Of a stretch of 64,000 bases of DNA, positions 1 through 11,645 are shown in pieces; the first letter of the stretch is position 1, and the number at the start of each line of letters is the position of its first letter. A program made the position numbers and the translations under genes. This stretch comes from Wyeomyia smithii (lineage: Eukaryota > Arthropoda > Insecta > Diptera > Culicidae). The stretch spans positions 208,215,781 through 208,279,780 of the forward strand of contig NC_073695.1 of NCBI RefSeq assembly GCF_029784165.1. Reading direction: 5' to 3'. The notes under the pieces were generated by a model. The model was not told where the DNA came from and searched no databases. It saw only the letters and a list, made by a program, of their open reading frames with translations.

Positions 1-3000
1 TTGAAAATTCATACGATAAAACTATTCAGTATGATTATAGAACAGATCGATCTATAATATGCAATACAATCAACTATATAGACGAGTAATAAGAGTTCAA
101 AGTTCATTTTTTGAGACAAAAACAGATTTCTCTCCTCCGGGAAAAGGTTAACAACTGAGTTTGGGGTTTCTCGTACAGAATTATTTCAGGCATAAGCGAT
201 TATCACAACCGTTAGGCAGCTTAACAATGCTCAAATTAGAATGTACGATGATGCTTCCATACCTCGAACAATTTATCATGTGATGTGAGCATCAACCCAG
301 CATTACCAAAGAAGTCCAAATGTCCGATTTCACTTGAGTGATTGTCCATCTCACGGTCAATACCACTAGTTTCGAAATTGTGAAACGATCGATGCCCTGC
401 GTGTAGCTACGCTACTGATAAGCACACCGCAATGTGGTAAACGTTTAGGGCATGTGATTTTGATTTCCTTGAGCGGATTAGATGCTGTTTATTTCGAAGG
501 TTTAGGGTTTTGCCATTGAATTTCTTATCAGATCGACGATACGGTAAAAAGGGGAACATTAATCAAGTGAACTTCTCTCTTCCTATCTGCAGAAAGAAAA
601 ACTTGTTGAATCAAATTTCTAAACTATGCTTCTTTTTTCTCTTTTCTCCTTTCAGGTAACAATAACCTATGACTTTGCGATTTGGATTTCGACGAAAAAA
701 TATTTAATGTATCCCATATAATACACAGCAAGCCCAATTCAGTCATGAAACCGTTAACTAAGCCCTTTTATCTATTGAAAAAATACTGCGGCAATGATGG
801 CATCGGGTTTTCCCATCGCCAAATACCTACGAGTAGGTAAGTCTACTTTCGACTATTGGGATTATTCGGAATCTCACCCGGCATCGCGATACCAAATGTC
901 ACACGAAGCGAACACATGTCCACTTTCGTAGTTGCGACACATAGATAAGAATTTCTACGCCGAAGTCCGCCGAAAAAAAACTCAGGCAGAATGAACAATT
1001 GAAAGAAAGGCGCCTTCCGATGGTATCTGAAACGGTACTCGCGCGGCACCCATGAACAGGGGGTTCCTCAACCACTGTCCTCGTCGTCGCAACCAACTGT
1101 TTCTCTTATCAGCAGCGGTGTCAAATTTGTCGAAATTTCTTCGCTAATTTCACCTCGTTTAGGTACCGCGCAGATAAATACACTACGATTGCCCAACTGC
1201 GCAAACCCACATCCCGCGCAGCCCCGTAGCAGAGATAACGTTGCCCGCAACCTAGCATAAGGCCGGCCAATGGACTTGGACTTGGCGTTCGCTGGAAGGC
1301 TGACCGGACCGCCAACCGCCTGCCCAGTGTGCGGACGCGTGATTATTGCCTACTTCTAGCTTGGGCGAGATATGCGATGTTGTTGATTTCATTGTCGAGC
1401 AGGATTTCGACATATTTTTCGTGGTTATCAGCTTGACACGCGCCTACCCGATTGTTTGTTGGGCAGATGGAAGATATGGCAGAGAGAAAGAGATGGGAGA
1501 AATTGAAATCCTGCAATGGATTACGTGATAAGTTTTCGTTTAGTAACAAAAATTGCTCTAAGGCGAGTAAACTCTGGTCACTGTTGCAAATGAACAACAT
1601 AAAAAAAGGGAATTTGTTTCACTAAAAATACTTCATCTTTTGCTTCTTTTAGACGGTTACTTGGAAAATGTCTTTTCACGCAGGACATCAATTTTAAATG
1701 AGTTCACTTCATACACATGGACACTGATCAATCCAAAAGGTTTTCAAGCATGTTTAACCTGTTTGCAATTTGCTACCATTTTAAACTATTGTTACCATTG
1801 AAAAACCAGAATATATCAACAAAAAACCAAACCAAGAAACCATAAAAAACAATGATCTTGAATAAAGCTTGAAAAAAGAAATAAAAACGACAACAATGGC
1901 CGAAAAAACAAAGAAAATCGATCAAACGATCCGAAATTGACGTTGAGTATACCGAAAATCGCTTTCTTGTGGCTAGAAAAATCTAAGAAAGAAGAATTTA
2001 TTACTTAATCTGCGTTCGACTCCCACGCATCTCTTCACGATGTTTACGGTACAATTTATCGTTCCTCCACGGAGCATCAACCAACAACTTGCTGCGAATG
2101 CAATTAACCCGAAAAATATTAAATTATGCAATCCTAGCCGGTCCGAGAAGGGCGGACCGCGCATTGTGCGTTGATTAGGGGCGATTGCTAAACCAACACT
2201 CCGCCACCGGCCCACATCACATCATCGGCAAGACGAGACATTCCCCGTTGGCCTTAGGCGAGCACTAGTCAAACCTTCGTCACTTCGACTGTCTTTTAGC
2301 GAAGACGGACGCGCACACACGCAGCAGCGTGTCGTTTGTGGTTCGAACTGCGTTCACGGTCAAATCGCTTTCTAAAGTGTGTCTGCCCTACGACAACGAC
2401 AGCGGCGCGGCGGCCGCAGTAAGCAAAACTAATAAACGCACAATTGTGGTGACAAACACAACACGCACTACTGCCTAAGCGGTTTCGCTGTTCTCTATGG
2501 TAGTTAGTATAGGTACCATTGGAACCGAATCGAAATCGAAATGACAACAGAAAAGAAACAGTCGTCGGGTGCTGGGCGGCGCAGGGCGGTCGGTGGGTGG
2601 TGATGGGTGGCGATAAGTCCAAGGCCTACTCTCTAGGGCACTCCGAGCGCGATAATAGTGGCCGCTGCCGTTTGCGTAGTAGGTATACCTCCTCTACATA
2701 GAACAATGCGAAGCGCGGACTGGGTGAGAGGTGGGCCGAATTTCGAAAACAATCAAAATTTTACTATCTGCGTTTTTCAAGGTGGTTGAAGATAGGAACT
2801 GGCACAGTGAAGGGGCTTGTGAGCGCCGCGATATGAAAACAATGGCTGAGGTTATCCGCCGGAAGATAAAGAGGGTTGGAAAGGAAATTTCCGCCTGCCC
2901 GTTTGTTTTCGTTATATTCGGCGGCAAAATATTCCGCAGGTCACGCACAAGTTAATGGGTTTGATTACTGAGTTTATTCACATTTATGAGACGAATTAAC

Positions 3001-4530
3001 ACATAGGAAAACGTTGTCAACCTTCTCTAAACGGAAAAGAACTTACTTCGTTTGAAATATTTTATGCCGAACCATTAAAGATAGTACAACGCAAAAAAAA
3101 ATAAACTCAGTTGCTTCGGAGGAAATTTGATCTATAATTTAACGTCCAAACTGATTATAAATATGATTCAATGCTTTCCAAATTTAGGTGAAATGGTGAA
3201 CGTAAAAAAAGACTATCGTAAACTGTTTTTTATTGATTTGAGTTATAAAATGTGCAGCTGGGTTTTAAATATGTAAGGGTCAATGAATAATACTCAACCT
3301 AACAAACATTAGAACAATTTTTCTCAAATCCATGCTTTGCAAATTAAGAACACGAACATAAACTACTGAACGGAACAAACGTGATTCTCGGTTCAAAAAT
3401 CTAGTCCACCTCGAGTTACCTACGTAGCGGTCGTTCCTAAGCCACGTGGTCATATTTAGATCAATATTCAAACCAACTCCATTCACCGCCTCTGCTCGGC
3501 TAATCTTATTCTTCTGATCAAACACCCTCATCCGTAAGTTTTCACTTTAAAAATGAACCAGAACGCTTTCGTGTGATTAACTTATCAATCAACATTCTTT
3601 TCATATGCCTACATATTCTTCATTTTTGTTTAAAAAAAACAGTGCAAGATGCAGCTTTGCCCTATCTGCGCATTGGTTTAGGCCTCATGAATAAAATAAT
3701 TTATTTTGTTCCCACCATAAGATTTGCACCGAGTCAGTAAAGCAAATGCTTATAACTACAAGTTTTGCCATCGAAATATTTAAAAAAAATAGAACAACTG
3801 CCTTTCCGGTAATTCAAAATTTTATGTTTATTCTTATTTTTTCCTGTGGTGTATATTTTTCACACAGCATTGTGCTTTCTACGCATGTTGCACATGTACT
3901 TATCCCGAAAACAAAAGTCATAAAAATGTTATTAATCAAATTGATGAACCGCTTATCACCTGGAAATTAATACTTTTCTATGGATTCTTGGTTTTTCATC
4001 AAAACCTGGCTGACTAAAATAGCTTATGAATTTCATCATGGAATTACTCAGACCAACATATCATTAGAAACTAGGGAAACTTGGGCCTTTTTTGCAAACA
4101 TGAAATTCAGTGGTCGCCATATTTAATTTGGCTGCCATGTTAGTTTTTTATACAAATTTACCTAAATATTGCATAGTGTCTCTATGGAAAAGTGTACCGT
4201 CTGAAAATTTCTGCATGATCGGATAGTTTACATTGTTTAGGTAATCTTTTGTAATTTTCATAAAAAATAGGTTTTTAAAAATGAGCCTTTTTTAGATAAT
4301 ATATTTTAATTTTCCTTTTTACTTTTCATCTCATCACTCTATTTGTCCAATATAACTTCAAATTTTTTTTTCCAAAGCAAATTTTCCGTCCACTCGACTG
4401 CACCGAGAGGTAAAATTGACATTATTTTTGCTATGAAAAAAAGTAATAGTGAAATTTAAGGGTGAATTGAACAAACAAAAGCGATCAGATGAAAATAGGT
4501 GTTAAGATGAATGGTTTCCCAATCGAGTCT
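1..4530. other. Unassigned non-coding DNA with GC-richer patches
   Basis: I see no gene here. Open frames are short, mutually overlapping and match no family I know. Most of the stretch is AT-rich with homopolymer runs. Two GC- and CpG-richer patches, about 880-1330 and 2010-2720, stand out and account for several overlapping short open frames, because GC-rich DNA has few stop codons. They could be regulatory or old repeat DNA, but no core promoter motif or splice-bounded exon could be supported. Confidence 0.5.
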
Positions 4531-4539
4531 CTTCGACGT

Positions 4540-5070
4540 TTCTTGTAAGCAAACTTCATTTAAGTCTCTACAGAAGTTATTTTTGCTAGAGACATCGACA
4601 GGCATAAAAACAGTTGAAAAGCTATAACCTTTTATTTATTTCAGTTCCAGTGTTCACCAGTGTAATCGAGGCCAAGCTGTACTGATTTTGTTAAAAATAT
4701 AACGATACTTTTAGTCAACATTTATGGTTTATTTTTTACTTATTCAAAAGAAAGAATATTTGAGTAATTTTTTCAGTCATTATTCTTCAATTATTAGACA
4801 GCATTGCCATGCAGAAAAATCCTATCTGAATTACTTATTTGCTCCGATTGCAGTGGTCGAAAAAAGCAAAAAAAATGTTACCCCTAAGCTGAAAATAGTT
4901 TCCTACAAGAGATTATAGCTTTTCAACCATTCCTGTAAATTTTGGTGCCCCCATTGCAAACAGAAGTGCGTCAAAATGCGGCAACGTAATTGTACGCGGG
5001 GGTCGTCGCTTCTACGTAGGCTTATGGAATAACTCATCAAAGTCTCTGAAAAAGTTATTTTCACTAGTGG
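4540..5070 (+). repeat. Dispersed fold-back-like repeat, copy 1
   Basis: The stretch contains the string AATTTTGGTGCC near 4940 and a related GGCACCAAAATT near 5070 in the opposite sense, plus inverted copies of the words around GTTGAAAAGCTATAA (about 4612) and TTATAGCTTTTCAAC (about 4913). The same words, with CATCGCTTCTA or its reverse complement, recur near 23.6-23.8 kb and 43.7-43.85 kb, so this is a dispersed family with internal inverted symmetry. No coding capacity was recognised. It may be a fold-back or non-autonomous DNA transposon; its ends are uncertain. Confidence 0.45.
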
Positions 5071-5111
5071 CACCAAAATTCACAAGACTGGTTTTTTTTT
5101 GTAGTTTTTTC

Positions 5112-5651
5112 TACAGTCAAACCTGTTTTTGTGCGAAGTATAGGGACCGCACAAAAAAAAATCGCATAAAAATAAATCATTTGAAACTTCACGTGTAGCT
5201 ACAAAACAATATTTCCACAGCATTATTGAGGAAAAATCTTTTTTTATGCGGTGGATAGGGACCGCATAAAAAAATTCCAGTTAAAAATAACTCGAAAGTT
5301 GTTGATTCTGATTTAGAATACCTCTGAGAACAATTTTAAAACATCGGATTGATGAACAAAACTTTTTTAAACATACTAATCCTTTCAACCACATTCCTTC
5401 GTAGGCAAGCAATTCGTGACTTTTCCTACGTAAAACTGGCTCAAATAGTAATTTTTGGACGCAACACTTCTGTAATGCGTTGGAATTTATTCCAAGAATC
5501 GGAAAAACTAAAAATGGCAGAAAATGTTATCGGAAGTGGTCCTCATATGCCGCACAAAAACAGTCGCACAAGAAAAATAATCGCATAAAAAAAGTCTCAC
5601 AAAATGAATTTCGCACAAAAAAAAAGTCGCACAAGAACAGGTTTGACTGTA
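5112..5651. mobile_element. MITE with 25-bp terminal inverted repeats
   Basis: The two ends are inverted repeats of 25 bp with one mismatch. The left end at 5112-5136 begins TACAGTCAAACCTGTTTT and the right end at 5627-5651 finishes ACAGGTTTGACTGTA. The interior repeats GCACAAAA and GCATAAAA words in both orientations, so it would fold on itself. The short open frames inside contain no transposase motif. The TA at each edge fits a Tc1/mariner-type target, but it could also be part of the inverted repeat. This is a non-autonomous DNA element of about 540 bp. Confidence 0.75.
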
Positions 5652-6329
5652 TAAGCTTTCATTTTTTTATTGCAAGTTTGTGCTCTAGAACAAAACCTGT
5701 ATTTTCCAGTGTTATTCTCAAAATCGCAATAGTTATTATCCTTCGGAAAATTCTGGTCCCGTATTTTTTGTTTATTTGGCTGATAGGGCGACATCTTCTG
5801 AAATTAGGTGGTCTAAAAAATTACTTTTTCCAAAATTTTCATCCTAAATTTTCTTTATATTTCTTCAAACTAAATTTTCAAATAGGTACTTTTGAACTGG
5901 TCAAACAGTTTTTTAATTTTTTGTCAAATTGATGGTGTAAGAATTAATGTGGTTTTCAAGAAAAAATATCACACAATTTTGAGGGTATGAAACCCAGGAA
6001 ACCCTTGTTTTAATTCCGCAAGTTATTTTACGCACAATATCAAATATTAAGGAAAATATTTTTTTTTTTAATTTTGAATATAGAAACTGTTTAATCATGC
6101 GTCTCCATCAAGCATTACAGTAATCAAGCACTTCCATTTGAAAAAGCTAATGCAATTTTTTATGGAGACACTTGGTTACTGTAAAGCTAGATAGAACCGC
6201 ATCGGATAACGTAAATATTAGAAAAAAATCTTCCAAAAAAAGCGGTAGGGTCTCCTGGTATTTGTTTTTTGAAAGGCCCATTTATCATTTCGACGACAAA
6301 AAAATCGAAATCTGTCAAACGCTTCAACA
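5652..6329. other. AT-rich non-coding stretch
   Basis: No gene or complete repeat recognised. A short imperfect inverted pair occurs near 6117-6127 and 6171-6182 (CAGTAATCAAG against CTTGGTTACTG), flanked by GTCTCCAT and ATGGAGAC, and may be a remnant hairpin. Confidence 0.4.
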
Positions 6330-7290
6330 GAAACATCTATATCTATGAATGCGAATGTCTGTCTGTCTGTTCTCATTAAATCCAAAAACTACTGCAACGA
6401 TTACCGTGAAAATTTGTACATAGGGGTTTTCGAGTACGGGGAGTGACACTGAAATATTAGTTTTACTCTATCTTAGTTTATGAACGTTAAAAATTCCTTC
6501 CTGATAACCGTGCAAATTTATGTACAGATATTTATTTATGAGTCTGCGATGTATTTTTGCGACGTTAAGTGTAATGTCAGACTTTTCTGTATCCCAGGGG
6601 CGTTGTTGAAATAAAGGGGGGAGGGGTGAACGATGTTAACCTTTAATAATTTTGAATTTGCTGGACCGATTAGTATTAAATTCGATATGTAGAATTTATA
6701 CTAGGTGATGTATTGCAACGATTTCAACAATTTACATATGGGATTTCTCAGGTATGGTAGTTTTGTAACATAACTCTGTCACTGGAGACATTGCTATTTT
6801 CAGTGGCGTTGTTGATAGAATGGGGGGAGGGGGGTAAATGTTTTCAACCTTTATGATTTTAAAACCGTTCATCATCTAGTTCGGTAAATTCAGGTTAAAT
6901 CACCTTAAGTTACATCTATCTATCTCATAAGTGTGGAAAAAAAGAGAGCGACGGAAGGGGTCAGCAACAAAGAATTCGTTCGTTGTAAGCTCCTAAACAC
7001 CAAACATGAACATTTCTAAATACCAAACATGATCACTGATTCTGGGTAAGTTAGTTCTCAAACACCAGATATATTTCCGTGATATTGATTGTTCTGTATC
7101 TCAGTGGCGTAGTTTAAAAGAGGGGGTAAATAACAACAATGTTCATTATTTTTGAAGCATATAATAATTTATCTTGAAAAATTTGTATCCAGGGGTTTCG
7201 CGTGTTGTACATGTTGCTAAGATATTAGTGTCGCTTTATTCCGCTATCGTGTGCAAGAAGAGGGGGAGGGGGTGAATTTTTCGTATTGTA
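6330..7290. repeat. Degenerate modular repeat with purine-rich blocks
   Basis: A block of the form GTGGCGTTGTTGA followed by a G-rich string such as GGGGGGAGGGG recurs near 6598, 6805, 7105 (GTGGCGTAGTTTAAAAGAGG) and, weakly, 7255. Similar words such as ACCTTTAATAATTTT or ACCTTTATGATTTT follow the first copies. Spacing is roughly 150-300 bp. The left edge contains GTCTGTCTGTCTGTTC, a head seen in several insect repeat families. No protein is encoded. I read it as an old transposon body with internally duplicated modules. Confidence 0.5.
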
Positions 7291-7639
7291 AATAAGAAAT
7301 TGTTAATTTCTATCATCAGGTTTTGAGCCTGAAGAATGTCTTCATGATATTGGTTTCCAACGGATTTCTTTCGTTTTTGCAACAATCGATTGGAAAATTA
7401 GTTACGCCTCCACCAACATGTGGAAAACTGTAATGTTATGGCTGAGGCGACCGAAAGAACTACAAGAGGAGTTTCAGATATCAGGCCAACTGATAAGGCA
7501 CGTCAGGTCTGTTCGAGCAACTAGTATCAACTGCTTTATCTCTTATATTTAATATGGAAATGATCTTCTCTCCTCTCATGATCGTCTCTCCTCTCAATAA
7601 CAAGGCTTATTTAATTATTGAAAAATGTCGAGATATATT

Positions 7640-8465
7640 TTGAACCCAGATTTCAACTAATTGGAGCTAAAGAAGGACAATATGGGCATTTTCGAAACCG
7701 AGGTTGGCCGGAAATCAACCCGAGATGCCATGATAACGTTCTCCGGTCTCTGGAAAACATTCTGAAATGGTCCAATAGCATCCAATATAAATATTTCTTA
7801 AATCAGAAGAGTACCAAGACCAGAAATCAAACCCATAACCCATTTGGAATTCAAGATGGCGACTTCCGGTTTCAGAAAGCTATCAAACTATTTTTGGAAC
7901 CATACCATACCCAGTATCATACTCAGAGGCCGAAAATCAACTCCAGACACCATTTTGAAATCCAATTCGAAGATTTCCAGTTTCCAGAAAACAGCCTAAA
8001 TGACCGAATAACCCGATATGGGTATTTTTGGAATCGAGATAATGCCCAGTGATCTGAAATCAACTCTAGACACCATTTTGAGTTCCAAGATGGTGGCTTC
8101 CGGCTTCGGAAAATGGCCAAATACCACCCAATATGTGCATTTCTGTAATCGAGATGATGCACATAAATCAAAAATCGTCCCCAGATGCCATTTCATAACC
8201 GAGATGATGTCCAGAGACTAGAAATCAAATCTAGATACTATTTAGAAATACAAGATGGAGACTTCCGGTTATCGAAAATGAATAAATACCACGCAGTATG
8301 GTTATTTTTGGAATCATATTTTGTAAAATCAACTGCACAGACCATTTTAAAATTGTTGTTGTTTGACTTCCGGTTTCCGAAAACAACCTATATGACCGAA
8401 CACCGCCCAACATGGGTATTTCTGGAATCGAAATGATGCCAAGAGACCTGAAATCATTTCAAGAT
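7640..8465. repeat. Degenerate satellite array, left block
   Basis: Variants of one unit repeat in the same orientation. Each carries words like AAGATGGCGACTTCCGG, GAAAATGGCC, ATGGGTATTTTTGGAATCG, GAGATGATGC and GAAATCAACTCTAGACACC. Successive copies of the GGGTATTTTTGGAATC word fall at about 8018, 8133, 8298 and 8412, a spacing of about 115 bp with one longer interval. Several open frames run through the array on both strands, as expected for a repeat lacking stops rather than a gene. The array resumes at about 9992. Confidence 0.7.
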
Positions 8466-9991
8466 GACGCACACTGTTTTCAAAGCTGCAAAAACTTGAT
8501 CGAAATTATTTTGATCCAAAAAAATAGATTTTAGAGCCATAGTACGTGCCTTAAGGAATCCATTAATTTTTGTGTATATTATAGAAGTTGCAATTTTGTA
8601 ATTAATCCCTTCAACAGTAAGAAGCATTTTTTTACTTTTTTAATTTTTGCTTATAAAAATTCACTTTGTTCGGCAAAGTTGTTGCACATTTTATAAGAAA
8701 CAACTTTGTCAAAGGTACCATACTTCTATTTGTCTTTTAAAATGGACTTTTGTGGAGTTTTCTACAGATTGCCACTAAAAATCAATTTTTGCAATATAAC
8801 ATTTAGTAGTGATTTTTTACAATTTTTCAATGTTCTACATTGTTGTTTGCTATCACAAAACAAACAATTTCATCGACGAAAGTTTATTTTTATCTCTCAT
8901 CGATTGTTGACGATTTTTAGTTAAACAATGCGCTAATTCACTTACAGATATCTTTAAAATCTGCAAATATCTGCAGACTAAACTTTTTCTATATTTAAGT
9001 ATAAGTAGAGCATCATTTAATCCAGATATAGGCATTTGTCTCTCGCTGTTTCCTGTGCAGATAATTGTAAATAAATAAGTGCATTATTTTAATAAAAATC
9101 CTTAATAACTAAAAAAACTTAAGTGATAAAAATAAACGTTCTTCGGAGAACTTGTGTGTTTTATGGCAGTTTACAACATTGTAGAACATTAAAAATTTTT
9201 AGAAAATCACTATAAAAAGTAAAAAAAAATATTTTAAGGGGCATTCCATCAGAAAACTTCACAATAGTTTATTTAAATTAGCAGATACAAGTATAGTGTC
9301 ATTGACAAAGTTGTTTCTTACAAAAGGTGCTAGGACATTACTCAGCAAAGTGGATTTTTATATGCAAAAATGAGAAAAATAAAACTCATTTTTCACTTTT
9401 AGGTAGAATAATTACAAAATTCTAACTTCTACAAAGTGGAGAAAAATTTATAGAACAACTTTACTGAAGAGACTACGATTCCAAAATCATTATTTTTTAG
9501 TTAAGAGTAATTAGTGTAAATTAGCGCATTATTCTAGTAAAAATCATCAACAACCAAAAATACATGTGAGATAAAAATAAACTTTCTTCGTAGATATTAT
9601 TTTTTCCGTTGTAGCAAACAATTTTGTAGAACATTGAAAAATTGTAGAAAATCACTATAAAAAGTTAAATAGGAAAAAAAAGAGTTTAAGTAGTAATCTA
9701 TAGAAAACTCCACAAAAGTTCATTTAAATAGAAAGAAGTATGATTTCTTCCACAAAGTTGTTTCTTTTGAAATTTGCTACAACTTTGCTGAGCAAAGTGG
9801 ATTTTTATATTCCAAAATTAGAAAAGGAAAATTCGTTTCTCACTGTTGAGTGGATTAATCATGGAATTGCAACTTCTATAACATGGAGAATAATTAATGG
9901 AACAACTTTGCTGAAGACGTTATGGCTCTAAAATCAATGTGTTTGAGTCAAAATAATTTCGTTTTTGCAGTTTTGGAAACAGTGTGCGACG
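8466..9991. mobile_element. Fold-back element with long inverted repeats inserted in the satellite
   Basis: The left end (GACGCACACTGTTTTCAAAG, from about 8466) and the right end (GGAAACAGTGTGCG, to about 9991) are inverted copies. Similarity continues inward for several hundred bases: GTCAAAATAATTTCG and GGATTTTTATAT in one orientation at the right, and their reverse complements at the left. A further direct copy lies near 9160-9540. The words AACAACTTTG and CAAAGTTGTT recur throughout. Satellite sequence lies on both sides. No transposase is visible. It looks like a non-autonomous fold-back DNA element of about 1.5 kb with partly duplicated arms. Confidence 0.65.
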
Positions 9992-10200
9992 TTTCGATAT
10001 CCAAGATGGAGATCTTCGGTTTCCAGAAATCACCAAATACTACCCAAAATGGGTATTTCCGTAATCGAGATGATGCACATAGGCCAAAAATCGAAAGTGG
10101 CAACTTCGGGATATGGGAAAATGCCAAAAATATTCATTCCGGAATCGATATGATACCGGAATCAAATGATCGAAATCAAATCCAGGCGCCACTTTAGAAT
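9992..10200. repeat. Degenerate satellite array, right block
   Basis: The same unit family as the left block resumes: CCAAGATGGAGATCTTCGG, AATGGGTATTTCCGTAATCG, GAGATGATGCACATAGG and GCGCCACTTTAGAATCCA. It ends near 10200. The phase relative to the left block is consistent with one array interrupted by the fold-back element. Confidence 0.6.
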
Positions 10201-10779
10201 CCAATCAGCTAGTAATTTATAAATGATTTTGTACATAATTTTAAATATACTCAGCGATAAATGACATCAGACATCAGAGATTAATTTTATTAAGTACAAT
10301 CAACTTACCGCTAGCCTAACTTCTATCTTCTATCCCGCTTAATGGCCATTTCATTCTATATGAGCGAAAGCTCTAGTGACCAGGAGAGCTAAGAGCGGCA
10401 GTTAATTAATGCTCTCGATCTCCGAACTCACCTAGGACACTCATGCGCCGCTGAGTGCGCCGCGTGATCATACTAACTGACATACTTTTTAATGTTTGTT
10501 ATTTTACCTGGACAAGAATGTGCAATGAAATTTTTTTTCGGGTTAACCTAGATACACCTAGCAGAAGTCTGTGTGCCGTATAATATAACTAACCTGGTAG
10601 AAGACCGCTTCTTTTTCTTTCTAATTGTTTCAACAATGTAACGTTAAACCTTTGGCAATATGAGAGGAACGGGGTTACCGTTACAGTTAGCCCTGTAAAG
10701 TTGTAATTGTTGATCGGCAATCAGGCAGTCAGTGCAAATGAGAAAGAAAACAAATTTGAGATAAACAATATATCCAGAA
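10201..10779. other. Unassigned non-coding DNA
   Basis: No gene, SINE or inverted repeat recognised. Base composition is mixed, with a slightly GC-richer centre near 10380-10460. Confidence 0.4.
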
Positions 10780-10910
10780 AAGCAAAGCCCAGCTACATTC
10801 CGCCGTTTAGGAGTTCGACCTTCCCTGTATTATACACAGACTTCGCAGCCCCAACCCTTAGTGTTCAGGACGATTGCGGCACAAGCGCTAGGATCCTGAT
10901 GACTCTAATG
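10780..10910 (-). mobile_element. tRNA-derived SINE (family 1), 3' part of a split copy
   Basis: On the minus strand this is the body and tail of a SINE also seen near 21.9, 23.1 and 58.8 kb. Shared words are GCGCT, GCAAT(T/C)GTCCTG, GGCTGCGAAGTCTGTGTAT and a tail ending GGGCTTTGCTTT. The tRNA-like head of the same copy lies at 11437-11513, separated by a MITE of about 526 bp. Confidence 0.7.
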
Positions 10911-11436
10911 CCTTGTTCAGACTACGCCGCATATCACCTGATATCGGCAGATGATATCGGATATCACTTTGGGTGTTCACATTATAGTGAGATGATATGG
11001 TTTAACATTTACTTTGCTTGGTTTGGTAAATGAAAAAAGAAGAAATCGAAAACAGGTCAAAGCAAAGACAGGTTAAAGCAAAAACAAGACAACAAGAGAA
11101 ATGCAATTAGGATAGAGATGTCAGCTAGAACTCTTACATGCAATTGTCGATGTGCGGGATTACAAAAACAAAAGTATTTCCTTCCTGCTTTTTCACATGC
11201 AACGCGAATTGCGAAATTTGTGGGGAGGCATTAAATGTCATTCGGCCGTGTTGCCAACTACTGCAATTCTGGTTTTTATTGCTTTTCGAACATGGTGTCC
11301 GCGGTATCATGTAGCCGAGATAATATGTGATGACAGCTCGATTGTATGAGATATCAGATTTTATAGATAGTGATTTGGCCTCCATAGCACGAATCGCCTG
11401 ACATCAAGTGATATGCGGTGTAGTGTGAAAGAGATA
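10911..11436. mobile_element. MITE inserted into a SINE
   Basis: The left end carries TTCAGACTACGCCGCATATC and the right end, reverse complemented, TTCACACTACACCGCATATC, giving inverted ends of about 30 bp with a few mismatches. It separates the two halves of a SINE. The junctions read TAATG on the left and TAACG on the right, which suggests a short TAA-type target duplication. The interior is non-coding, with repeated GATATC words. A Harbinger-like origin is possible from the TAA, but no transposase is present. Confidence 0.7.
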
Positions 11437-11513
11437 TAACGTCGTCTCTCCTAGCCTAGATTTGAACATATGACGACTGGCTTGTAATTCTAGCATCTTA
11501 CCTCGAGTTCCTG
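11437..11513 (-). mobile_element. tRNA-derived SINE (family 1), 5' head of the split copy
   Basis: Read on the minus strand: CTCGAGGTAAGATGCTAG (A-box region), GCCAGTCGTC, then a diverged B-box region ATGTTCAAATC, then GGAGAGAC. This matches the head of the copies at 23.1 and 58.8 kb and continues into the body at 10910 once the MITE is removed. It is not a functional tRNA gene. Confidence 0.65.
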
Positions 11514-11577
11514 GAACCTTCCAGTGTTTGTGGAATGGGAGAAAATTTATATAAACATGTTTGAATTTAACGCAACA

Positions 11578-11645
11578 AATTTCCCGGTTTGGTTTTAAAA
11601 TTCCCGATTTTTCTCGGTTTTTCCGGTTAGCTGGCCACCCTGTTT
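11578..11645. repeat. Partial element with CAGGGTGGCCAGC end
   Basis: CCCGGTTTGG, CCCGATTTTTCTCGG and CCGGTTAGCTGGCCACCCTG form a short CCGG/CCCG-rich module ending in what looks like a transposon terminus (reverse complement CAGGGTGGCCAGC). No matching second end was found nearby, so it is probably a truncated copy. Confidence 0.35.

Noticed and set aside
7618..8436. Open frames up to 144 codons on both strands as genes
   Set aside because: They run through a tandem satellite. The repeated residues reflect the repeat unit, and several frames are open at once.
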